In this document: one piece after another, positions 8,018 to 15,889 of the stretch
Layout: each line of letters begins with the position of its first letter
Position numbering within the stretch: the first letter of the stretch is position 1
Source of the DNA: Lysobacter enzymogenes
GTDB taxonomy: Bacteria; Pseudomonadota; Gammaproteobacteria; Xanthomonadales; Xanthomonadaceae
NCBI RefSeq assembly: GCF_023617245.1
Contig: NZ_CP067396.1
Location: 2,170,001-2,234,000, forward strand
Reading direction: 5' to 3'
DNA: 64,000 nt
The notes under the pieces: generated by a model
Told to the model about the DNA's origin: nothing
What the model saw: the letters and a program-made list of their open reading frames with translations, nothing else
Databases searched by the model: none
Program-made: the position numbers and the translations under genes

Positions 8018-9109
8018 TCACTTGAACTCCGCACCCCAATACGCCTCGATCTGCTTCACCAGTTCCGGCGGCAGCGGCACGTAGTCCAGGGCCTGCGCCT
8101 GCGACTGGCCGTTCTCGAAGGCCCACTTGAAGAACGCGCGGGTATCGGCGCTGCGCTTGGCGTCCTTCGGGGTCTTGTACATCAGGATGAAATTGGTCGC
8201 GGTGATCGGCCAGGACTTCTCGCCGCCGGCGTTGGTGATGACCAGGTTGAAGTCCTTGGCGTTGGCCCAGTCGGCGGTCGAGGCCGCGGCCTGGAACGAT
8301 TCGGCGCTGGGCTGGACGAACTGGCCGGCCGCGTTCTGCAGCTGGGTGTGGGCCATCTTGTTCTGCATCGCGTAGGCCAGTTCGACGTAGCCGATCGAGC
8401 CCTTGATCTGCTTCACGTACGAGGCCACGCCTTCGTTGCCCTTGCCGCCGACGCCGCCCGGCCACTGCACCGAGGTGCCTTCGCCGACCTTGGCCTTCCA
8501 CTCCGGGCTGACCTTGGACAGGTAGTTGGAGAAGTTGAAGGTGGTGCCCGAGCCGTCGGAGCGGTGCACGATGTTGATCTTCAGGTCCGGCAGGGTCGTG
8601 CCCGGGTTGGCCGCGGCGATCGCCGGGTCGTTCCACTTGGCGACCTTGCCCATGAACACGTCGGCCAGCAGCGGGCCGGTCAGGCGCAGCTTGCCGGCGT
8701 CGATGCCGTCGACGTTGACCACCGGCACCACGCCGCCGATCGCCGAGGGGAACTGGCCCAGGCCCGCGGCGGCGAGCTCGTCGCTCGGCAGCGGCTTGTC
8801 GGAGGAGCCGAAGTCGACCGTGCCGGCCTTGATCTGGGCGATGCCGCCGCCGGAGCCGATCGACTGGTAGTTGACCTTGGCGCCGGTGGCCTTGTTGTAG
8901 TCGTCCGACCACTTCGACAGCAGCGGGAAGATGAAGGTCGCGCCGGCGCCGGTGATCTGGGCGGCGACCTTGTCGCCGGCCGGGGCGGCGGCGTCGGTCT
9001 TGGCGTCGCCGGAGGCCGCCGGATTGGGCTGGTTGCCGCCGCCGCAGGCGGCGACGGTCAGCGCGATGGCAAGGGAGAGGACGGCGAGGCGGGCCGGCGA
9101 CGATTTCAT
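8018..9109 (-). CDS. pstS: Phosphate-binding lipoprotein PstS (copy 1)
   Basis: A 363-residue periplasmic phosphate receptor for PstCAB. A lipobox (V19-A-A-C22 in LTVAACGGG) predicts a membrane-anchored lipoprotein. After a low-complexity linker comes the PstS fold with the phosphate-contacting motifs ITGAGATFIFP, GSGGGIAQIKAGTVDFGSSD and HRSDGSGTTFNF. The ATG at 9109 is preceded by GGAG at 7-base spacing. It is a close paralogue of the next gene upstream (9606-10625), with shared blocks such as WPITATNFILMYK and DYVPLP. A candidate Pho box lies about 65 bases upstream. Confidence 0.95.
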   Translation of the reverse strand: MKSSPARLAVLSLAIALTVAACGGGNQPNPAASGDAKTDAAAPAGDKVAAQITGAGATFIFPLLSKWSDDYNKATGAKVNYQSIGSGGGIAQIKAGTVDFGSSDKPLPSDELAAAGLGQFPSAIGGVVPVVNVDGIDAGKLRLTGPLLADVFMGKVAKWNDPAIAAANPGTTLPDLKINIVHRSDGSGTTFNFSNYLSKVSPEWKAKVGEGTSVQWPGGVGGKGNEGVASYVKQIKGSIGYVELAYAMQNKMAHTQLQNAAGQFVQPSAESFQAAASTADWANAKDFNLVITNAGGEKSWPITATNFILMYKTPKDAKRSADTRAFFKWAFENGQSQAQALDYVPLPPELVKQIEAYWGAEFK

Positions 9110-9174
9110 TCGGAGCTCCATCGAGGGGAGGCCGGCTGGGCGCCGGCTGGGTGGCGCCATTTGATGATCTTTTT

Positions 9175-9191
9175 GTTACACCGCTATGACA
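9175..9191 (-). promoter_or_regulatory. Candidate Pho box upstream of pstS1
   Basis: The minus strand reads TGTCATAGCGGTGTAAC: two TGTxAx half-sites spaced 11 bases apart, the PhoB binding pattern. It lies 66-82 bases before the pstS1 ATG. Confidence 0.6.
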
Positions 9192-9365
9192 TCGATTCGT
9201 CACGAATCTGTAGTGAAAGCCCGCCAGGGGTGTCCGGGGTCGCGGTTTTGCGGGGTTTGCGCGCGATTTGGCGGTAACAAAGCGATCTCGGGCGGCCTGG
9301 GCGCGACCCGGTTTCGAATGCGGAGCGTGGCCTGGGTGGCGGCCGGGAGGTGTCGTGGGAGGTGT

Positions 9366-9450
9366 TGTGGGAGGGCCTTCAGGCCCGACGCTCTTGTTCC
9401 AGATCGCCGCGACGTGGGACAAGAGCGTCGGGCCTGAAGGCCCTCCCACA
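9366..9450. repeat. GTGGGAGGGCCTTCAGGCC REPIN
   Basis: An 85-base inverted repeat. The outer arms are TGTGGGAGGGCCTTCAGGCC and its complement, extended by CGACGCTCTTGT on both sides of a short core. This is the most regular copy of a family also found at 17661, 22317, 26435, 35577 and 47891. It occupies part of the 495-base gap between pstS1 and pstS2. Confidence 0.85.
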
Positions 9451-9511
9451 AGAGCCGGCGCTCTGGCCCGGTTCCGGCGAGCCCGACCCTGGCGAGCCCA
9501 TCCCCGCGCGG

Positions 9512-9548
9512 GCCGCAAAAAACGAAACGGGCCCGAAGGCCCGTTGCG
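9512..9548 (-). terminator. Intrinsic terminator of pstS2
   Basis: On the minus strand AACGGGCCTTCGGGCCCGTT is followed by TCGTTTTTT: a GC stem with UUCG-like loop and a T-run, 58 bases after the pstS2 stop. It separates pstS2 from pstS1. Confidence 0.8.
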
Positions 9549-9605
9549 TCCGATCTCCCCTGGCAAGCGACCGCAACCCCCCGGTCCGATCGCCTTCCCG
9601 GTCGA

Positions 9606-10625
9606 TCAATAGCTCATGTTGCTCTGCCAGTAGGTCTCGATCTGCTTGACCAGCGCGTCGGGCAGCGGCACGTAGTCGAGGGTCTTGGCCTGGGCATCGC
9701 CGTTGGCGTAGACCCACTTGAAGAATTCCTTGGCGTTCTTGGCGCCTTCGGCGTTCTTGGGCTGCTTGTACATCAGGATGAAGTTGGTCGCGGTGATCGG
9801 CCAGGAGTTCTCGCCCGGCGCGTTGGTCATGACCAGGTAGAAGTCCTTCGAATTCGCCCAGTCGGCGCTGGCGGCGGCGGCCGAGAAGGTCTCGTCGGTC
9901 GGCAGCACGAACTTGCCGTCGGCGTTCTTCAGGCGCGAGTACGACATCTTGTTCTGCAGCGCGTAGGACAGCTCGACGTAGCCGATGCCGCCCTGGATCT
10001 GCTTGACGTAGGCGGCCACGCCCTCGTTGCCCTTGCCGCCGATGCCGGTCGGCCACTTGACCGCGGTGCCTTCGCCGACCGAGGACTTCCACTCCGGGCT
10101 GATCTTCGACAGGTAGTTGACGAAGTTGAAGGTGGTGCCCGAACCGTCGGAGCGGTGCACGACGGTGATCTTCTTCTCCGGCAGCTTCAGGCCGCCGTTG
10201 AGGGCGACGATGGCCGGATCGTTCCACATGGTGATCTTGCCGAGGAAGATGTTGGCCAGGGTCGCGCCGTCGAGCTTCATCGCGCCGGACGCCACGCCCG
10301 GGACGTTGACCACCGGCACCACGCCGCCGATCACCGACGGGAACTGGGCCAGGCCGAACTTGGCCAGCTCTTCGGGCTTGAGCGGGGCGTCGGAGGAACC
10401 GAAGTCCACCGTCGCCGCCTTGATCTGGGCGATGCCGCCGCCCGAACCGATCGACTGGTAGTTGACCTTCTTGTTGGTGGCCTTGGCGTAGTCGGCCGAC
10501 CACTTGGACATCACCGGGTAGACGAACGAGGCGCCGGCGCCGGTCACGTCGGCGGCCTGCGCATTGAAGGCGAACGCGGCGGCCAGGGCCAGCGCGGTCA
10601 CGCGGAAGCTACGGGAATTGAACAC
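9606..10625 (-). CDS. Periplasmic phosphate-binding protein PstS (copy 2)
   Basis: A 339-residue PstS paralogue with an ordinary signal peptide (cleavage near FNAQA-AD) and no lipobox, so it should be soluble in the periplasm or released. Phosphate-contact motifs are ITGAGASFVYP-like (DVTGAGASFVYP), GSGGGIAQIKAATVDFGSSD and HRSDGSGTTFNF. The start is GTG at 10625, preceded by AGGAG at 8 bases; no ATG lies near the signal peptide. It has its own Pho box and terminator, so it forms a separate unit between the porin and pstS1. A second receptor may widen affinity range or supply phosphate from the outer membrane porin. Confidence 0.94.
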   Translation of the reverse strand: MFNSRSFRVTALALAAAFAFNAQAADVTGAGASFVYPVMSKWSADYAKATNKKVNYQSIGSGGGIAQIKAATVDFGSSDAPLKPEELAKFGLAQFPSVIGGVVPVVNVPGVASGAMKLDGATLANIFLGKITMWNDPAIVALNGGLKLPEKKITVVHRSDGSGTTFNFVNYLSKISPEWKSSVGEGTAVKWPTGIGGKGNEGVAAYVKQIQGGIGYVELSYALQNKMSYSRLKNADGKFVLPTDETFSAAAASADWANSKDFYLVMTNAPGENSWPITATNFILMYKQPKNAEGAKNAKEFFKWVYANGDAQAKTLDYVPLPDALVKQIETYWQSNMSY

Positions 10626-10688
10626 GATGGGGCTCCTGAAGAGAGACGGCTGGCACGAATCCGTTGGCGCGCATTGCATAACGGATCG

Positions 10689-10727
10689 GTGACAGCGGCA
10701 GGTCGGAAGAATGACGAAGCGATGACG
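10689..10727 (-). promoter_or_regulatory. Candidate Pho box array upstream of pstS2
   Basis: The minus strand shows CGTCATCGCTTCGTCAT (two GTCAT half-sites 11 bases apart) and, exactly 22 bases further, CTGTCAC. All three are on one 11-base helical phase. A TATGCA -10 element follows 8 bases after CTGTCAC. The array is 64-102 bases before the GTG start. Confidence 0.62.
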
Positions 10728-10789
10728 TCCCCCGGCGGCCGATGCGCGGCCGTCGGCGTCGCCGGCGCGGCTGCGAAAGACGGGCTGCG

Positions 10790-10821
10790 AAAAGAAGGGC
10801 GCGGCACCTGCCGCGCCCTGT
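10790..10821 (-). terminator. Intrinsic terminator of the porin gene
   Basis: Minus-strand GGGCGCGGCA-GG-TGCCGCGCCC followed by TTCTTTTC, 44 bases after the porin stop. Confidence 0.75.
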
Positions 10822-10864
10822 AACGATCGAAACCGATCGAGGGGGAGAGAGATCCGTCGAGCGC

Positions 10865-12157
10865 TTACCAGTAGAACTGCAGGCGCGCCGACAGCACGTT
10901 CGGGCTGTCGTCGACCACGCGGTTGAAGGTGCGGTTGTTGTACTGCGGGTTCTGCGAGTAGGTCGCGCTGGTCTTGCCGATGTAGCGCGAGCTGTCGACG
11001 ATCGAGTAGTCCAGCATGAACTTGAAGTTCGAGCGCCAGTACCAGTTCACGCCCACGGTCCAGGCGCTCATCTCGCCGCCGAGCACGCCGTCGACGATCG
11101 GGGCGGCGGTCGGGGTGGCGCCCGGACGCAGGCTGCCGTCGTTGAGGTCGATCTTGTCGTAGCGCAGGCCGACCTGCCACATGCCGGTGGCCGGCTCGTT
11201 GGGCAGCGGGGTGGTCGGGGTGCCCGACTTGTAGCCCCAGGTCTCGCCGGTGATGTTCCACACGCCGCTGACGTACCAGCTGTCGGTGGTGTAGTCCTTG
11301 CCGGTCAGGGTCGCGGTCTTGTAGCGGTCCAGCGTGCTGCGCATGTACTCGGCCTGGACCTTGAACGGGCCCTGCACGTACATCGCCTCGGCGCCGATGA
11401 TGGCCTGGGTGTCGACGTTGGTCAGGGTGCCCGAATCGACCAGGCGGCCGGAGGCCAGATCGACCTGCGGACGGGTGCGGATGCGCGCGCTGTTGTCGAG
11501 GATGCCGGTGTTGCCTTCCAGCTCCGCGTCCAGGTTCACGTACGACAGGCCCAGGTGCAGGACGTTGCCCTTCTCGTTGATCGGGGCGAAGGTGCCGCGC
11601 AGGCCGTAGCCCTTGCCGTGCTTCTGGTTGCGGGTCAGCTCGTCGCCGAAGTAGCTGGCGGTCAGGCTCCAGTCGTTGGTGCCGTAGCTGTAGGCGACGC
11701 CGAGGCGGCGGGCGATGCCGAAGGTGTTGGTCACCATCGCCTTGGAGATGAAGTCGTTGTTCTTGGTCGAGGACAGCTCTTCCATGCTGTTGGGCTGCTT
11801 GAACTGGCCGAACTGCACGTAGTGGTTGCCGTCGCCGCCGATCTTGTACTTCAGGTTGACGTCGAGGAACTTGTCGGCCTTGGCGTCGTAGCCGGCGACC
11901 CACTCGAAGTTGCCCGGGCCCTTGCCCTTGAGCACCAACTCGGCGCGGCGCAGTTCCTGGTCGGTGTCCTTGCCGTCCGGCAGGTCGCCGTTGAGGTTCA
12001 GGACATCGCTGTTGAAGTCGTTGTAATCCGCCTGGACCAGACCTTCGAAGGTGACTTCCGAGTCGCCGATGACGTCGAGGGCGATTTCGGCGTGCGCGGC
12101 GGGCGCGGCGAGCGCGGCGAGCAACGCAACGGCGAGGGTGGTGCGCGAGAGTTTCAT
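10865..12157 (-). CDS. OprP/OprO-type phosphate-selective porin
   Basis: A 430-residue outer-membrane beta-barrel. A clean signal peptide (residues 1-23, AAPAAHA) is followed by alternating amphipathic strands and the characteristic terminal aromatic residue in SARLQFYW. Family features include DQELRRAELVLKGK, YVQFGQFKQPNSMEELSS and GIARRLGVAYSY. OprP-like porins admit phosphate or pyrophosphate across the outer membrane under starvation. Its place ahead of two pstS genes and pstCAB, plus its own candidate Pho box, supports phosphate as substrate. Substrate choice cannot be proved from the sequence. Confidence 0.92.
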   Translation of the reverse strand: MKLSRTTLAVALLAALAAPAAHAEIALDVIGDSEVTFEGLVQADYNDFNSDVLNLNGDLPDGKDTDQELRRAELVLKGKGPGNFEWVAGYDAKADKFLDVNLKYKIGGDGNHYVQFGQFKQPNSMEELSSTKNNDFISKAMVTNTFGIARRLGVAYSYGTNDWSLTASYFGDELTRNQKHGKGYGLRGTFAPINEKGNVLHLGLSYVNLDAELEGNTGILDNSARIRTRPQVDLASGRLVDSGTLTNVDTQAIIGAEAMYVQGPFKVQAEYMRSTLDRYKTATLTGKDYTTDSWYVSGVWNITGETWGYKSGTPTTPLPNEPATGMWQVGLRYDKIDLNDGSLRPGATPTAAPIVDGVLGGEMSAWTVGVNWYWRSNFKFMLDYSIVDSSRYIGKTSATYSQNPQYNNRTFNRVVDDSPNVLSARLQFYW

Positions 12158-12245
12158 TGGTCTAGCCCTGAGGCGTGGAGAGATGGCGCGCAGGCTAGGG
12201 TGTGAAAGTTGCGTAAATGTGACAGGACTGACTTATTTCTTGGGC

Positions 12246-12262
12246 ATGACCGTCGGATGACG
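12246..12262 (-). promoter_or_regulatory. Candidate Pho box upstream of the porin
   Basis: Minus strand CGTCATCCGACGGTCAT has two GTCAT half-sites 11 bases apart, about 90 bases before the ATG. A further CTGTCAC sits at 12225-12219, out of that phase, in a position fit to be part of the core promoter. Confidence 0.55.
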
Positions 12263-12303
12263 TCGTTACAACTGTCAGGTTTCGGCTGAAATATCCTTTC
12301 CGA

Positions 12304-13254
12304 TCAGACAGCTACGGGCTCCGGATCGCCCGGCGTCTGGTCCGGGAAGCGACAAAGATCACGGATCGCGCAATGCGGGCAGTCGGGTTTGCGTGCCTTG
12401 CAAACGTAACGTCCGTGAAGGATCAGCCAGTGGTGAGCGTCTTGCAGGTAGCGATCCGGCACCACTTTCACCAGCTTGTGCTCGACCGCGAGCACGTCCT
12501 TGCCCGGCGCCAGTCCGGTGCGGTTGGAGACCCGGAAGATGTGCGTGTCGACCGCGATGGTCGGCTCGCCGAACGCGGTGTTGAGCACCACGTTGGCGGT
12601 CTTGCGGCCGACGCCCGGCAGCGCTTCGAGCGCGGCGCGCTCGCGCGGCACTTCGCCGCCGTGCCGGTCCAGCAACTGCTGCGACAGCGCGATCACGTTC
12701 TGCGCCTTGGTGTTGAACAGACCGATGGTGGCGATGTAGGGCTTGAGCCCGTCCACGCCGAGATCGACCAACGCGCGCGGCGTGTTCGCCACCGGGAACA
12801 GCTTGCGCGTGGCCTTGTTGACGCCGACGTCGGTGGCCTGCGCCGAGAGCGCGACGGCGACCAGCAATTCGAACGGCGTGGTGTATTCCAGTTCGGTGGT
12901 CGGATGCGGGTTGAGCGCCTGCAAGCGGGCGAACATCTCCTCGATCTGCGCCGGCTTCATCTGCGCGCCGGGACGTTCGCGCACGGTCGCGTCGACGCGT
13001 GCGCTCGGGCGCGCCGGTTTGGGCGAGGGCTTGGCGGCGGTTTTCTTCGCCGCCGCGCGCGCGGTCGCGATCTTCTTCGCCGCCGGTTTCTTGGTCGCGG
13101 CCTTGCTCGCGGCGGTCTTCCCGGCGCTCTTGCTTGCGGGATTCTTCTTGGCGGAGCCCGCTGCCGAAGTCCGTTTCGCCGCGGGCTTGTTCGCGGCGGA
13201 GGACGCGGAGCGGGCGGACGTGGCTGGCCGGGAGGCGGGCGCGGTCTTGGGCAT
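12304..13254 (-). CDS. nth: Endonuclease III with a histone H1-like N-terminal tail
   Basis: A 316-residue DNA glycosylase/AP lyase for oxidised pyrimidines. The standard enzyme begins at M98 (MKPAQIEEMFARLQALNPHP). The helix-hairpin-helix with catalytic Lys is LEALPGVGRKTANVVLN, the catalytic Asp is in AVDTHIFRVSNR, and the [4Fe-4S] motif CX6CX2CX5C closes the protein. Residues 1-97 are Ala/Lys/Ser/Pro-rich with many AAKK/AASK runs, absent from typical Nth (about 210-220 residues). If M98 (at 12963) is used, the tail is not made. Its composition fits non-specific DNA binding. Confidence 0.93.
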   Translation of the reverse strand: MPKTAPASRPATSARSASSAANKPAAKRTSAAGSAKKNPASKSAGKTAASKAATKKPAAKKIATARAAAKKTAAKPSPKPARPSARVDATVRERPGAQMKPAQIEEMFARLQALNPHPTTELEYTTPFELLVAVALSAQATDVGVNKATRKLFPVANTPRALVDLGVDGLKPYIATIGLFNTKAQNVIALSQQLLDRHGGEVPRERAALEALPGVGRKTANVVLNTAFGEPTIAVDTHIFRVSNRTGLAPGKDVLAVEHKLVKVVPDRYLQDAHHWLILHGRYVCKARKPDCPHCAIRDLCRFPDQTPGDPEPVAV

Positions 13255-13305
13255 GCGGGGAGGGCGGTGCGAAGGAGGTTCGAAGGGTAAGGCCGGCGCG
13301 AACGG

Positions 13306-13788
13306 CTACGGCGTTCCGCGCTGGGCGGCCTTGGCTTTGGCGCGCGCGAGCGCGGCGGCTGCGGCGCTCGGCAGAGCGGGGCGCGGCGCGGTTTCGGCGG
13401 CGGGGAGGTTCGGGGGCTCAGTCGAGGCCGTCGCCGCGTCGGCCGCGGTGTCGTCGGCGGACGTCTCGGCAGCCGTCCGGACCGACGCCGCGGCGCGCTG
13501 CGCCGTGCGTTCCTCGGCGCGGCGCTGCAGGCGGCGGTCGCGGGCGCGGTAGCGTTCGCGCGCGGCCAGCGCGCGCAGGCGCGCCTGGCGCGCGTCGCGG
13601 CTGCGCTGCGCGCACGCCGGCGCGCAGGCGGCGCAGACGCAGGCGGCATCGAAGTCGGGATCGAGCAGGCCGAGCGCGATCGCGCGGTCGAGATCGTCGT
13701 CGGCCAGCGCGCGCGCGATCGCATGCGCGCGCGCGCCGGACGCATCGGCGCAGGCGCACACGCAGGCGTTCGGCGCGCGCTCGCTCAC
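13306..13788 (-). CDS. Unknown protein with seven clustered N-terminal cysteines
   Basis: A 160-residue protein of no family I recognise. Cysteines are at 9, 11, 13 (CVCAC) and 50, 52, 55, 59 (CVCAACAPAC), separated by an acidic segment ADDDLDRAIALGLLDPDFD; the rest has none. The middle is Arg-rich, the C-terminal third Ala/Pro/Thr-rich, ending AAALARAKAKAAQRG, reminiscent of RnfC/RnfB tails. No signal peptide, so likely cytoplasmic, with a metal or Fe-S site as one possibility. It lies 51 bases upstream of nth and 7 bases after the enoyl-CoA hydratase stop, so an operon is likely. Confidence 0.65.
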   Translation of the reverse strand: MSERAPNACVCACADASGARAHAIARALADDDLDRAIALGLLDPDFDAACVCAACAPACAQRSRDARQARLRALAARERYRARDRRLQRRAEERTAQRAAASVRTAAETSADDTAADAATASTEPPNLPAAETAPRPALPSAAAAALARAKAKAAQRGTP

Positions 13789-13795
13789 CGGTCGC

Positions 13796-14578
13796 TCAAC
13801 TGCCGCGGAACGCCGGCTTGCGCCGTTCCAGGAACGCGCCGGTGCCTTCGCGCATGTCGTCGGTGGAGAACATCAGGCCGAACTGCGCGGTCTCGTACTC
13901 CAGTCCTTCCTCGATCCCGCATTCGCCGCCGACGGCGACGCAGTCGAGCACGCCGCGCAGCGCCAGCGGCGCGGACGCGGCCAACTGCTCGGCGAGCTTG
14001 AAGGTTTCCGCTTCCAGCTCGGCCGCCGCGACCACGCGGTTGACGATGCCCAGTTGCTGCGCGCGCGCCGCATCGATCGGCGCGCCGAGCAGGCACAGTT
14101 CCAGGGTCGCCGCGCGCCCGGCAAGGCGCAGCAGGCGCTGGGTGCCGCCGAAGCCCGGGATCAGGCCGAGGTTGATTTCCGGCTGGCCGACCTTGGCGCT
14201 GTCGGCGGCGATGCGCAGGTGGCAGCCCATCGCCAGTTCCAGGCCGCCGCCGAGGGCGAAGCCGTTGATCATGGCGATCACCGGCTTGGGCATCTTCTCG
14301 ATCCGGCGCATCAGCTTCTGCCCGCGCAGGGAGAAGTCGCGGCCCTGAACCGGAGCGAGTCCGTTCATCTCGGCGATGTCGGCGCCGGCGACGAAGGCCT
14401 TGGGGCCGGCGCCGGTCAGGACCACGGCGCGCACCGCCGGATCGGCCGCGGCGGCCTCGAAGGCGGCCAGCAGGGCGTCCAGGGTGGCCGCGTTGAGCGC
14501 ATTCAGCTTGTCGGGACGATTGACGGTGATCTGGCGCACGGCGCCGCGATCGGCGATCAGCAAGGGCGATTCGGTCAT
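13796..14578 (-). CDS. Enoyl-CoA hydratase/isomerase family protein
   Basis: A 260-residue crotonase-fold enzyme. The oxyanion-hole and first catalytic Glu are in NGFALGGGLELAMGC, the second Glu in VGQPEINLGLIPGFGGTQRL, so both hydratase glutamates are present. The N-terminal substrate loop is NRPDKLNALNAATL. It probably hydrates 2-trans-enoyl-CoA in beta-oxidation or a related acyl-CoA pathway. It is followed immediately by the Cys-rich gene and nth. A long antisense frame covering this gene is not coding. Confidence 0.9.
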   Translation of the reverse strand: MTESPLLIADRGAVRQITVNRPDKLNALNAATLDALLAAFEAAAADPAVRAVVLTGAGPKAFVAGADIAEMNGLAPVQGRDFSLRGQKLMRRIEKMPKPVIAMINGFALGGGLELAMGCHLRIAADSAKVGQPEINLGLIPGFGGTQRLLRLAGRAATLELCLLGAPIDAARAQQLGIVNRVVAAAELEAETFKLAEQLAASAPLALRGVLDCVAVGGECGIEEGLEYETAQFGLMFSTDDMREGTGAFLERRKPAFRGS

Positions 14579-14811
14579 GTGATGGCCGTAGATTCAGGGA
14601 CGAGGGGGATTGCGACCGGCGTTGAACTCCGCGCCGGCGGCGCGGTCAGAGCGGGCTGGCGTCAGTAGCGGTTAAGCGCTGCCGCCGGTATCCTAACCCG
14701 TCCTGTCGGGGCCTTTCGACCGACGGACACTACATACGGGGCATTGGAAGCCGCCCCCAGCTGATCGGGGCGGCCCAGGTCGCCCCGTGCCATTACCGGA
14801 GATTTCATCGA

Positions 14812-15498
14812 ATGAAGTTGCGTTTGATTGCTGCCGCCGTCGCGGCCCTGGCTCTGACCGCCGGCAACGCCGTCGCGCAGGACACTTCTTCCGAGAAGGG
14901 CAAGCTGAGCTACGCGCTCGGCTACGACCTCGGCCGCAATGCCGTGGAAAGCGGCGAAGCGGTCGATGTGAACACCATCGTCAAGGGCCTGCAGGACGGC
15001 TACGCCAAGAAGCAGCCCTCGGTGCCGGTCGATCAGCTGCGCACCGCGGTGCAGAACATGCAGAAGCGCCAGGCCGAGAAGGCCAAGGCCGAGTGGGACA
15101 AGGCTGCGGCCGAGAACAAGACCAAGAGCGACACCTTCGTCAACGCCAACAAGGCCAAGGCCGGCGTGAAGGTGCTGCCGGGCGGCGCCCAGTACCGCGT
15201 GGTCGAGAACGGCACCGGCGCCAAGCCGACCCAGGCCAGCACCGTGGCCCTGGAAGTGGCCGGTCCGTTCCCGTGGGGCGAGCGTCCGGCGCAGGCGCGT
15301 CCGGCCAACAACATCCCGTCGATCAAGGTCAGCGAGATCGAGATGCAGGCCATGCGCGACGTGCTGCTGCAGATGCCGGCCGGCTCGAAGTGGGAAGTGA
15401 CCCTGCCGTCCGAGAAGGCCTACGGCGCCGACCCGCGCACCCCGTTCCCGCCGAACGTGGCCGTGCAGTTCGAGATCAAGCTGATCAGCGTCAAGTAA
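14812..15498 (+). CDS. FKBP-type isomerase-like exported protein with degenerate catalytic domain
   Basis: A 228-residue exported protein. Signal peptide residues 1-22 (NAVAQ) lead into an FkpA/Mip-type N-terminal dimerisation domain, KLSYALGYDLGRNAVE and a long charged helix rich in Lys/Ala (about 75-115). The C-terminal half aligns only at its ends with FKBP (LPGGAQYRVVENGTG... and YGADPRTPFPPNVAVQFEI). The usual segment for the active-site flap (YTGxLxDGTxFDSS) is replaced by VALEVAGPFPWGERPAQARP. Chaperone activity is plausible, but prolyl isomerase activity is doubtful. A hairpin terminator follows. Confidence 0.85.
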   Translation: MKLRLIAAAVAALALTAGNAVAQDTSSEKGKLSYALGYDLGRNAVESGEAVDVNTIVKGLQDGYAKKQPSVPVDQLRTAVQNMQKRQAEKAKAEWDKAAAENKTKSDTFVNANKAKAGVKVLPGGAQYRVVENGTGAKPTQASTVALEVAGPFPWGERPAQARPANNIPSIKVSEIEMQAMRDVLLQMPAGSKWEVTLPSEKAYGADPRTPFPPNVAVQFEIKLISVK

Positions 15499-15529
15499 GA
15501 CCCGCGTTCGCGGTCTTAGGCTCCAACGC

Positions 15530-15560
15530 GCTTGCGCCGGCCCGTCCGGCGCAAGTCGTT
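15530..15560 (+). terminator. Hairpin terminator after the FKBP-like gene
   Basis: GCTTGCGCCGG-CCCGT-CCGGCGCAAG followed by TCGTTT, 32 bases past the stop. Confidence 0.65.
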
Positions 15561-15688
15561 TCTGGGGCGGGCGCCGCGGCCGCACGCCGCGGCCGGCGTC
15601 CGCCGTTTATCGCTGCGCTTGCCGCCGGACGCGATCGGGTCCTGGCGGCGAGGCTTTACCCGGCCGCGCCGCCAGGCACAATGGCGGC

Positions 15689-15889
15689 ATGGCCCCGGTG
15701 GACGACATGACGACATTCCGCGCGGTGCTGAGCCCGTGCATCGGCATCTGCCAACTCGACGACGACGGCCTGTGCCTGGGCTGCCACCGCACCACCGCCG
15801 AGATCGCGCGCTGGTCGCAGATGAACGACGACGAGCGCCTGCGCCTGATGGAACACGTGCTGCCGCAGCGCGAATCGAACCGCGCATGA
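15689..15889 (+). CDS. DUF1289 domain small protein
   Basis: A 66-residue protein with the DUF1289 pattern SPCIGICQLDDDGLCLGCHR: four Cys in the CX3CX6CX2C spacing suggestive of a metal site, followed by TTAEIARWSQMNDDER. Function is unknown for the family. An in-frame ATG at 15707 (MTTFRAVL) may be the true start. Its stop overlaps the next gene's start (ATGA), so it is co-translated with the Nudix hydrolase. Confidence 0.85.
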   Translation: MAPVDDMTTFRAVLSPCIGICQLDDDGLCLGCHRTTAEIARWSQMNDDERLRLMEHVLPQRESNRA

